From NCBI GenBank assembly GCA_007134405.1, contig SLKW01000467.1, positions 1 to 7,741 on the forward strand: 7,741 nt of DNA, given 5' to 3'. Of this stretch, positions 1 through 5,504 are shown piece after piece. This stretch comes from Paracoccaceae bacterium (lineage in GTDB: Bacteria; Pseudomonadota; Alphaproteobacteria; Rhodobacterales; Rhodobacteraceae). The translations under genes and the position numbers were made by a program. A model generated the notes under the pieces. It saw nothing but the letters and a program-made list of their open reading frames with translations, searched no databases and was not told where the DNA came from. The first letter of the stretch is position 1. Each line of letters opens with the position of its first letter.

Positions 1-800
1 GCCGGCATCGCCTTTTCCGCCCAAAGCGCAAGAAGGTCCGCGCGGTGTGGCCCGATCAGGCTGCGGCCGGCCGCCATGTCGGCGCGCCGCCCCTCTGCCA
101 AGGCAGTGGCGAGCGCCTTCTCTTCATCTGGCGCGTCATCCTGAAGCGCAAGCGCAGCGATCGGAAAATCACCCCCCTGCCCCGCCACCGCCTCAAGGCG
201 ATCAAGAGTGGCCCGGCGATTACAGGTGATCCGCGCGCCGGAATCAGCCATCTGTGCCTCGAGTGCCAGATACCAGGCACCGTCATGGATCTGGTCGCGC
301 AGCAGCCGATTGCGCTGGCGCATGGCCTTTTCATAGGCAAGCGACGCCTCCGCGTGATCCGGAAAAAAGGCCATCGCCATTCGGTCAAGGAACCGCCGCC
401 GGCCCTCGGGGGCCTCAAGCCAGATCCTGTCCATCGCCGGGGTCAGCCAGAGAACCGGAGCAATGCGCCCAAGCGAAGCCTGCGGCGCTGCCTTGCCATC
501 GATGCGCACGAAGCGTGCGGCGTCGGGGTCGGCCCCGGTTTCGATTTCGTAAAGCGTCCCGTTCAGGTCGATGGTTGTCGAAACACGCCATCCCAGTGCT
601 TCCGGCAGCCGGACAAATTCGTGGGGTGCCGCGCGGCGCAGTCCGCGACCTGGCGAAATGAGTGAGATGGCTTCAAGGAGATTGGTTTTTCCGGCTCCGT
701 TAGGGCCGAAAAACACCACCGGTTTTCCATCAAACGAAAGCGCCGCGCGCTTGTGCGAGCGGAAATGCGAGAGCGTGAGCGTTTTGAGATATGGCGCCAT
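1..800 (-). CDS. recF: RecF, DNA replication/repair SMC-like ATPase (3' end cut off by window edge)
   Basis: RecF binds single-/double-strand junctions at gaps and, with RecO and RecR, helps load RecA for gap repair and restart of stalled forks in the cytoplasm. The 266 visible residues begin MAPYLKTLTLSHFRSHKRA and carry a Walker A motif GPNGAGKTN at residues 32-40, then the RecF-typical stretch APVLWLTPAMDRIWLEAPEG (114-133) followed by RRRFLDR, and SLIGPHRADL (247-256), matching the family GPHR-D motif. Family members are about 360 residues, so roughly the last 100, with the ABC signature and Walker B, lie beyond the left edge. The ATG at 800 is chosen because AGGAG sits about 9 nt upstream and an in-frame TAA lies just before it. 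It follows dnaN on the same strand after an 88-bp gap, as in the classical dnaA-dnaN-recF operon. Confidence 0.96.
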   Translation of the reverse strand, partial: MAPYLKTLTLSHFRSHKRAALSFDGKPVVFFGPNGAGKTNLLEAISLISPGRGLRRAAPHEFVRLPEALGWRVSTTIDLNGTLYEIETGADPDAARFVRIDGKAAPQASLGRIAPVLWLTPAMDRIWLEAPEGRRRFLDRMAMAFFPDHAEASLAYEKAMRQRNRLLRDQIHDGAWYLALEAQMADSGARITCNRRATLDRLEAVAGQGGDFPIAALALQDDAPDEEKALATALAEGRRADMAAGRSLIGPHRADLLALWAEKAMP

Positions 801-888
801 AGCCGGGCGCTCCTGAAACCGTGGGCGCCGTTACCTGCTTCTGGAACAGCCCGCGTCAGCCCGCCGACCCGGAAGAAGGACGGGGCGA

Positions 889-2007
889 TCAGACGCGCAT
901 CGGCATGACGACATAGACGGCGCTTTGATCGCCACCTTCGCGCACCAGCGCCGGATCGCCGGCGGAGTTGAAAAGAAAAACGGCGTTCTCACGATCAATC
1001 TGACTCGAGATCTCGACGAGATACTTGGCATTGAAGCCGATCTCTAACCGTTCGTCACCATAGGCCACGACCAACTCCTCGGTCGCGGCGCCACTGTCCG
1101 GGGCATTTACCGAAAGCGTCAATGCGTCATTGTCCATCACGAGCTTGACCGCCCGCGAGCGCTCCGAAGAAACGGTCGCAACGCGGTCCACGGCACGCGC
1201 AAATTCATCGGCATCGACCTCCAGCCGGCGGGAATTGCCTACCGGGATGACCCGCGTATAGTCGGGAAAAGTGCCGTCGATCACCTTGGACGTGAGCGCG
1301 ATTTCGGGCGTGGCAAAGCGGATCTTGGTTTCCGAAACCGATACCGCGATCTGTGCTTCGGCATCCTCCACAAGCTTGCGCAGTTCGTTGACCGTCTTGC
1401 GCGGCACGATCACGCCGGGCATCCCCTCGGCGCCTTCCGGAAGTGGCGCGTCGATCCGCGCCAACCGGTGCCCGTCGGTGGCGACGCAACGCAGCACCCG
1501 CCCCTCCTCGCCTTCGGCAACGTGGAAAAACACTCCGTTCAAGTAATAGCGCGTCTCTTCAGTCGAAATGGCGAATTTCGATTTATCGAATAGCCGGCGA
1601 AGATCAGCTGCCTGTGCCGAGAAATTGGTCGTGTATTCCGACGAAGCCATGACCGGGAAATCCTCACGCGGGAGCGTCGCGAGCGAGAAGCTCGACCGCC
1701 CGGCCTCGACCGTCAAACGCCCGGTGCGTGGGTCGTCGGCCAATTCCACCAGCGCGCCATCGGGCAGCTTACGCACGATCTCGTGCAGCATCACCGCCGA
1801 GACGGTTGTGGCTCCGGCGCGTTCGACCTTTGCAGGCGCCCGGTCGATCACCTCGATATCGAGGTCGGTGGCGCGGAAGCTAACGGTGTCGCCCTCAGCC
1901 TCGATCAACACATTGGCGAGGATCGGGATGGTGTTGCGCCGCTCGACGACCGATTGCGCCTGCCCCGCGGCTTTCAAGAGCGTCGCTCGTTCGATGCTGA
2001 GTTTCAT
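889..2007 (-). CDS. dnaN: DNA polymerase III beta subunit (sliding clamp)
   Basis: The beta clamp is a ring-shaped homodimer that encircles DNA, tethers the replicative polymerase and recruits many repair and regulatory proteins. The product is 372 residues, the usual length for three repeated clamp domains. Visible hallmarks are MKLSIERATLLKAAGQAQSVV at the N-terminus, VATDGHRLA at residues 175-183, GTFPDYTRVIP (245-255) and the C-terminal MPMRV (368-372), equivalent to the MPMRL tail of E. coli that lines the protein-binding groove. The ATG at 2007 is preceded by a GAGGGGA ribosome binding site. It lies 126 bp downstream of dnaA and 88 bp upstream of recF on the same strand, so it is probably co-transcribed with both. 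The dnaA-dnaN gap contains a hairpin and a tandem repeat that could modulate its expression (inference). Confidence 0.98.
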   Translation of the reverse strand: MKLSIERATLLKAAGQAQSVVERRNTIPILANVLIEAEGDTVSFRATDLDIEVIDRAPAKVERAGATTVSAVMLHEIVRKLPDGALVELADDPRTGRLTVEAGRSSFSLATLPREDFPVMASSEYTTNFSAQAADLRRLFDKSKFAISTEETRYYLNGVFFHVAEGEEGRVLRCVATDGHRLARIDAPLPEGAEGMPGVIVPRKTVNELRKLVEDAEAQIAVSVSETKIRFATPEIALTSKVIDGTFPDYTRVIPVGNSRRLEVDADEFARAVDRVATVSSERSRAVKLVMDNDALTLSVNAPDSGAATEELVVAYGDERLEIGFNAKYLVEISSQIDRENAVFLFNSAGDPALVREGGDQSAVYVVMPMRV

Positions 2008-2016
2008 TCCGTCCCC

Positions 2017-2040
2017 TCGCGTCCCGTCCCGCGTCCCGTC
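2017..2040 (-). repeat. 12-bp tandem repeat upstream of the dnaN ribosome binding site
   Basis: Two adjacent 12-bp units at 2017-2028 (tcgcgtcccgtc) and 2029-2040 (ccgcgtcccgtc) differ at one base, and a decayed third partial copy (ccgtcccc) continues to 2009 next to the dnaN start. On the coding strand the units read GACGGGACGCG, so several purine-rich GGGA elements resembling ribosome binding sites stand in series before the ATG. The function is unknown; it may be simple slippage, or may affect translation initiation. Confidence 0.6.
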
Positions 2041-2051
2041 TTCTTCGGTGC

Positions 2052-2087
2052 ACAGGCCGGCGCTGACCCTCGCCAGCCCCGGCCTGT
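2052..2087 (-). other. Stem-loop in the dnaA-dnaN intergenic region
   Basis: A perfect 9-bp inverted repeat (acaggccgg at 2052-2060, ccggcctgt at 2079-2087) encloses a further 4-bp stem (gctg 2062-2065, cagc 2074-2077) after one mismatch, with an 8-nt loop. In the dnaA-to-dnaN direction it is not followed by a T run (next bases GCACCGAAGAAG), so it is not a standard intrinsic terminator. It could be an attenuator-like or RNA-stabilising hairpin, or an RNase processing site between the cistrons. The fold is seen in sequence; the role is inferred. Confidence 0.5.
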
Positions 2088-2133
2088 CCGCTTTTGTTCA
2101 CTGTTTGCGGCCCTTTGTGCGCGGCGTCAAGCT

Positions 2134-3498
2134 TCAGCTTTGCAGGAGCCGCCGCAGCAGTTCCAGGTCCTCGGCAAGCTGGCTGTCGGTCGAGCGCAAT
2201 TCCTCGACCTTGCGCACGCCGTGCATGATCGTGGTGTGGTCGCGGCCGCCAAACCGGCGCCCGATATCCGGCAGCGACCGGGTGGTGAGGCTTTTCGCCA
2301 AGTACATCGCAATCTGCCTTGGCCGGGCGATAGTTCGCTGACGCTTGGGACCGATCATGTCAGAGAGGCGAATGTTGTAGTGCTCGGCAACCTTGCGCTG
2401 GATCTCCTCGACCGTCACCTTCCGTTCGGAGGAGCGCAGGATATCAGCGAGCGTGTCCTGCGCCAGGTCCAGGGTGATCTCGCGACCCACAAGGCTTGCC
2501 AGCGCGAAAAGCCGGGTCAGCGCCCCTTCGAGAATGCGGACATTGGTGGTGATGCGATGAGCGAGAAACTCCAAAACGCCATCGCCAATCACAACATCCC
2601 CGTAGCTGGCCCGATTAAGCGCCACCTTCTGCTGCAGGATACCCAGGCGCAATTCGTAATCCGTTGGATGAAGATCGACGACGAGGCCGCTTTGCAGACG
2701 CGACTTGATCCGGTCCTCAAGATCCTTGATCTCTCCCGGCGCGCGATCGGCCGAAAAGACAAGCTGGCGGTTCTGGTCAACGAGAGCATTGAAGGTGTGG
2801 AAGAACTCTTCCTGCGTACTGTCCTTGCCGGCAATGAACTGCAGGTCATCGACCATCAGAACGTCAACCGAGCGGAAGAGGTTCTTGAAATCCATAACGC
2901 TGCGCTCGCGCAAGGCGGTGACAAAACGATACATGAACTGCTCGGCCGACAGATAGAGTACGCGCAGTTCCGGGTTACGGGCATGCAGTTCCCAGGCGAT
3001 CGCATGCATCAGATGCGTCTTGCCAAGCCCGACCCCGCCGTAGAGGAAGAGCGGATTGAAGGTGACGGCACTCCCCTCGGCCACACGCCGCGCGGCGGCA
3101 TGCGCGAGGGCGTTCGGCTTGCCGACGACGAAATTGTCGAATGTATAACGCGAATCCAGACCGGCCACCGGATCGGCATCGTCACTGCTGCGACTTGGTG
3201 CGACCAAGGGCGCCGCCTTCAGCGTACGCTGCAAACGATCATCGGTACGTGGCGTCGCGGTGTCTACACTGATCTCAACCCGGCTTACCGGCTCGCCAGC
3301 GGCCGCGATACAGCGCAGGATATGGTCGGCATAGTGGCGGTTAACCCAATTCGCGACGAAATTCGTTGGAGCCGAGAGGTGAACGACACCATCTTGAGCG
3401 CTGGAAAGTTTCAGCGGGGCAATCCAGGTGACGTAGTTATTGTCTCCGATCACGCCCTTGAGAGAGTTGCGTACCGTGCTCCATGCCGCGTCCGTCAT
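2134..3498 (-). CDS. dnaA: DnaA, chromosomal replication initiator ATPase
   Basis: DnaA-ATP binds DnaA boxes at the origin, melts the duplex and recruits the DnaB helicase; it also acts as a transcription factor. Starting at MTDAAWSTVRNSLKG the protein is 454 residues, a normal length. Domain I (about 1-80) includes NNYVTWIAPL (20-29); a short variable linker follows (about 81-115); the AAA+ domain III carries Walker A GGVGLGKTH (154-162) and Walker B VLMVDDLQF (213-221), with R284 in YELRLGIL as the likely arginine finger. Domain IV ends with the DnaA-box-binding signature DIGRRFGGRDHTTIMHGVRK (411-430). The frame stays open upstream to 3717, and an ATG at 3513 would add five residues (MGSNR) with an AGGCGG element before it. 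The chosen start matches where family members begin. It is first gene of a likely dnaA-dnaN-recF operon, transcribed from the 514-bp region behind rpsT. Confidence 0.97.
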   Translation of the reverse strand: MTDAAWSTVRNSLKGVIGDNNYVTWIAPLKLSSAQDGVVHLSAPTNFVANWVNRHYADHILRCIAAAGEPVSRVEISVDTATPRTDDRLQRTLKAAPLVAPSRSSDDADPVAGLDSRYTFDNFVVGKPNALAHAAARRVAEGSAVTFNPLFLYGGVGLGKTHLMHAIAWELHARNPELRVLYLSAEQFMYRFVTALRERSVMDFKNLFRSVDVLMVDDLQFIAGKDSTQEEFFHTFNALVDQNRQLVFSADRAPGEIKDLEDRIKSRLQSGLVVDLHPTDYELRLGILQQKVALNRASYGDVVIGDGVLEFLAHRITTNVRILEGALTRLFALASLVGREITLDLAQDTLADILRSSERKVTVEEIQRKVAEHYNIRLSDMIGPKRQRTIARPRQIAMYLAKSLTTRSLPDIGRRFGGRDHTTIMHGVRKVEELRSTDSQLAEDLELLRRLLQS

Positions 3499-3654
3499 TC
3501 TGTTCGACCCCATCGCCGCCTGTTCGATGCAGGCGTGCTTCTGCCCTTTTCGATTGCCGACACCGCACGGAGCCGGGTGCAAGCCACAGAAGTCCTGCAT
3601 CAAGAATCGGCCAAAGCCGATGCTGCGGAGGTCGCGCGCAAGACGCGTCGCAAC

Positions 3655-3684
3655 AGAATAAGGGCGATCGAATGGGGACGCCAA
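3655..3684 (-). promoter_or_regulatory. Candidate proximal dnaA promoter
   Basis: On the minus strand a -35-like TTGGCG (plus 3679-3684) is separated by 18 bp from a -10-like TATTCT (plus 3655-3660), each 4/6 to the sigma70 consensus. It would give a leader of about 150 nt before the dnaA ATG at 3498. It is called by eye in GC-rich DNA and is one of two alternatives. Confidence 0.3.
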
Positions 3685-3810
3685 ATAGAGGCGCCCAACC
3701 TTGACAGGCACGCACAACCCACAGGCGAACTACCCTTCTCAGGCCAGTCGCGCCGCGCGGGAATCATGCGTCACATTCATCCCCCCCAGGACCATGTGAA
3801 TCGCAAGGAT

Positions 3811-3840
3811 AAGTTAGCAAGCCGGTGACATGCTCGGCAA
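3811..3840 (-). promoter_or_regulatory. Candidate distal dnaA promoter
   Basis: On the minus strand TTGCCG (plus 3835-3840, 4/6 to -35) lies 18 bp from TAACTT (plus 3811-3816, TAnnnT, 3/6 to -10). The expected transcription start would be near 3804, next to the GANTC at 3798-3802, with another GANTC at 3856-3860 just upstream, and the -35 lies inside the 21-bp dyad at 3829-3849. That arrangement makes it attractive as the regulated dnaA promoter, but the core match is weak. Confidence 0.3.
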
Positions 3841-3849
3841 CCGAACATG
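3829..3849. promoter_or_regulatory. 21-bp imperfect dyad, possible operator
   Basis: Arms CATGCTCGG (3829-3837) and CCGAACATG (3841-3849) match as an inverted repeat at 8 of 9 positions around a CAA spacer. Its overlap with the candidate distal dnaA -35 suggests a binding site for a dimeric regulator. I cannot name the regulator. Confidence 0.4.
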
Positions 3850-3901
3850 ACGCTTGACTCGTGTTCGAGACGAAAGAATCGCTCCACGCGTGCGTTTCTT
3901 G

Positions 3902-3924
3902 CCACATCTTGTGGTTGTGCAACC
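3902..3924. other. Two overlapping short dyads
   Basis: CCACA-tct-TGTGG (3902-3914) shares its final GG with GGTTG-tg-CAACC (3913-3924), giving two perfect 5-bp inverted repeats back to back, just beyond the rpsT terminator and upstream of the GANTC cluster. They may be protein-binding half-sites or chance; none is a good DnaA box. Confidence 0.3.
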
Positions 3925-3940
3925 TGGCGCGCACATCACC

Positions 3941-3971
3941 AAAAAAGCGCGCCGTTTCCGGCACGCTTTTT
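3941..3971 (-). terminator. Rho-independent terminator of rpsT
   Basis: On the minus strand the sequence forms a 13-bp stem, AAAAAGCGTGCCG against CGGCGCGCTTTTT with one G-T wobble, closed by a GAAA tetraloop and ending in a run of six T (plus 3941-3946). It begins 41 nt after the rpsT stop codon. The A/T tracts at both ends make it potentially bidirectional. It should insulate dnaA from rpsT transcription. Confidence 0.92.
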
Positions 3972-3987
3972 GACGTTTCAACGGGTT

Positions 3988-4004
3988 GCGCGCCGTGAGC
4001 GCGC
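3988..4004 (-). other. Short GC hairpin just after rpsT
   Basis: GCGCGC (3988-3993) and GCGCGC (3999-4004) flank a 5-nt loop, 8 nt beyond the rpsT stop and upstream of the main terminator. There is no T run, so it is probably an mRNA 3'-end stabilising or accessory hairpin. Confidence 0.4.
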
Positions 4005-4012
4005 GACCGGAA

Positions 4013-4279
4013 TCAGGTTGTCAGCGCCTTCACGCGGGCCGACAGGCGGGACATTTTCCGCGCAACGGTATTCTTGTGCAGAACCCCCTTCGACACGCCG
4101 CGAGCGAGTTCGGGTTGAGCGGTGCGCAGGGCGTCCTTGGCCGCATCGGCGTTGCCCGACGCGATCGCTTCTTCGACCTTGCGCAGAAATGTCCGGATGC
4201 GGGAGCGGCGCGCCTTGTTGACGGCGAAGCGCTTTTCGGACTGGCGAGCGCGTTTCTTGGATTGGGGCGTGTTGGCCAT
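4013..4279 (-). CDS. rpsT: 30S ribosomal protein S20
   Basis: S20 is a small basic helical protein that binds 16S rRNA early in assembly of the 30S subunit. The product is 88 residues, the normal length, beginning [20 protein letters not shown] and continuing with the family's basic helices ([19 protein letters not shown], then [19 protein letters not shown] near the C-terminus). The start at 4279 is preferred over an in-frame ATG at 4330 because family members begin MAN-; the extra 17 residues match nothing. The ribosome binding site is poor (GAAAGACC region). It is monocistronic by layout: 171 bp separate it from the upstream gene and a strong terminator follows. It sits between dnaA and echA, a placement I recall as common in Rhodobacterales. 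Confidence 0.97.
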   Translation of the reverse strand: MANTPQSKKRARQSEKRFAVNKARRSRIRTFLRKVEEAIASGNADAAKDALRTAQPELARGVSKGVLHKNTVARKMSRLSARVKALTT

Positions 4280-4392
4280 GGGGAACGGTCTTTCAGGTCT
4301 GTTGCGGTTTCGATAGCGCAAAAGACCCAAGACCGATCAAGATCGACCGGTTCTTTTCCTGCCTAAGCGGGCCCACGCGCATGTGGCGGCAG

Positions 4393-4421
4393 CCTATACG
4401 GCATGGCGGGCGCGAAGGAAA
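4393..4421 (-). promoter_or_regulatory. Candidate rpsT promoter
   Basis: On the minus strand TATAGG (plus 4393-4398) is a 4/6 -10 element; 17 bp upstream is a weak -35-like TTTCCT (plus 4416-4421, 3/6). This would give a leader of about 107 nt before rpsT, containing a small ATC/GAT hairpin near 4333-4352. The -10 is reasonable, the -35 poor. Confidence 0.35.
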
Positions 4422-4450
4422 GGGGTAAGTTACGCCACTTGGGGCAGCCG

Positions 4451-5227
4451 TCAGCGATCGCGGAACTGCGCCTCGCGTTTTTCCAGAAAGGCGCTCATGC
4501 CTTCATTCTGATCTTCGGTACTGAAAAGTGCGTGGAAGATGCGCCGTTCGAAAAGCACGCCTTCGCGCAGGGTCGTCTCGTAGCTGCGGTTCACAGCCTC
4601 CTTGACGACGCGGGTGGCGATCAGCGACTTGGCGGCGATCTTGTGCGCCGCGGCCATCGTTTCTTCCATCAGCTTCTTGGCGGGCACGACGCGGCTGACC
4701 AGTCCCGAGCGTTCAGCTTCCTCGGCGTCCATGAAGCGGCCGGTCAGGTGCATGTCCATCGCCTTCGACTTGCCGACGAAACGCGTCAGGCGCTGGGTGC
4801 CGCCGATGCCGGCCACCACGCCAAGGTTGATCTCGGGCTGGCCGAACTTGGCGTTGTCGGCGGCGATGATGAAGTCGCACATCATGGCAAGTTCGCACCC
4901 GCCCCCCAGCGCGTAACCCGACACGGCGGCGATGATGGGCTTGCGCACCGACAGAAGCGCTTCGGTCGGTTCGGTGAAGAGGTCCTCCTCGAACGCATCG
5001 ACGAAGCTTTTCTTCGACATCTCGGCGATATCGGCCCCGGCAGCGAAGGCCTTCTCGGATCCGGTGATGACAATGCAGCGGACCTTGTCGTTGCGGTCAG
5101 CGGCCTTGAGTGCGTCGGCGAGTTCCCCCAGCAGTTGCGCGTTGAGCGCGTTCAACGCCTCGGGCCGGTTCAGCCGCATCAGGGCGACGTGCTGAGAAAT
5201 CTCGACAGTGATGGTCTCGTAGGCCAT
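4451..5227 (-). CDS. Enoyl-CoA hydratase (crotonase family)
   Basis: This enzyme hydrates trans-2-enoyl-CoA to 3-hydroxyacyl-CoA, the second step of fatty-acid beta-oxidation. The 258-residue protein is full length and close to mitochondrial short-chain enoyl-CoA hydratase throughout. Both catalytic glutamates are present: E112 in [15 protein letters not shown] and E132 in [19 protein letters not shown]. The oxyanion-hole residues are A65 in AFAAGADI and G109. It ends [14 protein letters not shown], the typical C-terminal helix. No signal peptide is visible, so it is cytoplasmic. The ATG at 5227 follows a GGGGG-containing leader. It is on the same strand as mutM and rpsT but 277 and 171 bp from them, so probably separately transcribed. 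Having both Glu residues argues for a true hydratase rather than another crotonase; the exact chain length or substrate cannot be read from sequence. Confidence 0.94.
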   Translation of the reverse strand: MAYETITVEISQHVALMRLNRPEALNALNAQLLGELADALKAADRNDKVRCIVITGSEKAFAAGADIAEMSKKSFVDAFEEDLFTEPTEALLSVRKPIIAAVSGYALGGGCELAMMCDFIIAADNAKFGQPEINLGVVAGIGGTQRLTRFVGKSKAMDMHLTGRFMDAEEAERSGLVSRVVPAKKLMEETMAAAHKIAAKSLIATRVVKEAVNRSYETTLREGVLFERRIFHALFSTEDQNEGMSAFLEKREAQFRDR

Positions 5228-5260
5228 GGGTGGTGCCCCCGTCTTAGCGATGCCGGCTCA

Positions 5261-5288
5261 CGTCTAGCAGGATGGAGGCGGGGATCAA
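5261..5288 (-). promoter_or_regulatory. Candidate promoter of the enoyl-CoA hydratase gene
   Basis: On the minus strand TTGATC (plus 5283-5288) lies 16 bp from TAGACG (plus 5261-5266), placing a transcription start about 25-30 nt before the ATG at 5227. The TTGA -35 core with a degenerate GC-rich -10 is typical of promoters in high-GC alphaproteobacteria. Position fits well; -10 match is only 3/6. Confidence 0.4.
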
Positions 5289-5344
5289 GCACCCTCTCAT
5301 GCCGTCGGTCGATCCGTCGATCGGTGGCCAGACACCGCCCGAAA

Positions 5345-5374
5345 GCCAAACGGTCCAAGGTTGGACGCTTTGGC
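5345..5374. promoter_or_regulatory. 30-bp regular palindrome upstream of the enoyl-CoA hydratase gene
   Basis: Four 6-bp blocks, GCCAAA, GTCCAA, TTGGAC and TTTGGC, are separated by 2-bp spacers (CG, GG, GC). The outer pair and the inner pair are each perfect inverted repeats, so 24 of 30 bases equal their reverse complement, and all six mismatches fall in the spacers. It lies 57 bp upstream of the candidate echA -35. A regulator operator is the simplest reading; as RNA it could also form a hairpin at the 3' end of mutM, though no good T run follows (TTTC only). Confidence 0.55.
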
Positions 5375-5386
5375 AGATTATTGATT
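5374..5386 (-). promoter_or_regulatory. IHF-like site
   Basis: The minus strand reads AATCAATAATCTG, which fits the IHF consensus WATCAANNNNTTR with one mismatch. It abuts the 30-bp palindrome and lies in the most AT-rich stretch of this intergenic region. The consensus is loose, so chance is possible. Confidence 0.3.
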
Positions 5387-5407
5387 TTACTTCGGAAATC
5401 CGAGCCG

Positions 5408-5416
5408 TTAACCACA
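5408..5416 (+). promoter_or_regulatory. DnaA-box-like 9-mer
   Basis: TTAACCACA differs from the consensus DnaA box TTATCCACA only at position 4. It lies between echA and mutM, beside the IHF-like site. One to two such 8/9 matches are expected by chance in a window this size, so this alone does not define an origin. Confidence 0.3.
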
Positions 5417-5465
5417 GAGAAACTTTCGGCGAAAGCGGTTCAGGAAGGCGCGAGCCAACGGAAAG

Positions 5466-5498
5466 TGCCGCTGCGGCAAAGACGCGAAGCCAGCGGCA
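5466..5498 (-). terminator. Possible weak terminator of mutM
   Basis: A perfect 8-bp GC-rich stem (tgccgctg 5466-5473, cagcggca 5491-5498) with a 17-nt loop starts 6 nt after the mutM stop. On the minus strand it is followed only by CTTTCC, so termination efficiency is doubtful. A second small stem (ctttc/gaaag, 5423-5435) followed by TTTCTC lies further downstream. Confidence 0.3.
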
Positions 5499-5504
5499 AT
5501 CGCC

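Larger units (their letters stand above)
3499..4012 (-). promoter_or_regulatory. 514-bp rpsT-dnaA intergenic region (dnaA leader and promoter region)
   Basis: No credible gene lies in this 514-bp gap. From the rpsT side it holds a small GC hairpin, the rpsT terminator, a pair of short dyads, a cluster of GANTC sites, a 21-bp dyad, two candidate dnaA promoters and then a long untranslated leader. The dnaA frame is open back to 3717 but that extension matches nothing I recognise. No match of 8/9 or better to the DnaA box TTATCCACA was found; the best are about 6/9. The region therefore looks like regulated promoter DNA rather than a DnaA-box-rich origin. Confidence 0.6.
3761..4014. promoter_or_regulatory. 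Cluster of five GANTC (CcrM-type methylation) sites upstream of dnaA
   Basis: GANTC occurs at 3761-3765, 3798-3802, 3856-3860, 3876-3880 and 4010-4014 (the last overlapping the rpsT stop), with a sixth at 3604-3608 nearer dnaA. GANTC is the target of CcrM, the cell-cycle-regulated adenine methyltransferase of most alphaproteobacteria, and in Caulobacter dnaA transcription responds to its methylation state. By hand count only nine GANTC sites fall in the rest of the window. A methylation switch here is inference; the motif density is seen directly. Confidence 0.55.

Noticed and set aside
3701..3706. TTGACA perfect -35 hexamer on the plus strand
   Set aside because: No -10 at 16-18 bp (the bases there are GC-rich) and no plus-strand gene downstream; probably chance.
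1783..3828. A 681-codon open frame on the plus strand opposite dnaN and dnaA
   Set aside because: It is antisense to two genes with unmistakable family motifs; long shadow frames are expected in GC-rich coding DNA, and its translation shows no recognisable domain.
3847..4221. A plus-strand frame of 124 codons spanning the rpsT terminator
   Set aside because: It crosses a strong terminator and is antisense to rpsT; no ribosome binding site or family similarity.
4333..4352. Hairpin near 4340 as the echA terminator
   Set aside because: The stem is short, bulged and followed only by CTTGGGTCTTTT, about 100 nt from the echA stop and downstream of the rpsT -10 candidate; it fits an rpsT leader structure no worse.
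5408..5416. Declaring a chromosomal origin at the 8/9 DnaA box
   Set aside because: A single near-match is about what chance gives in 7.7 kb read on both strands; kept only as a low-confidence site.
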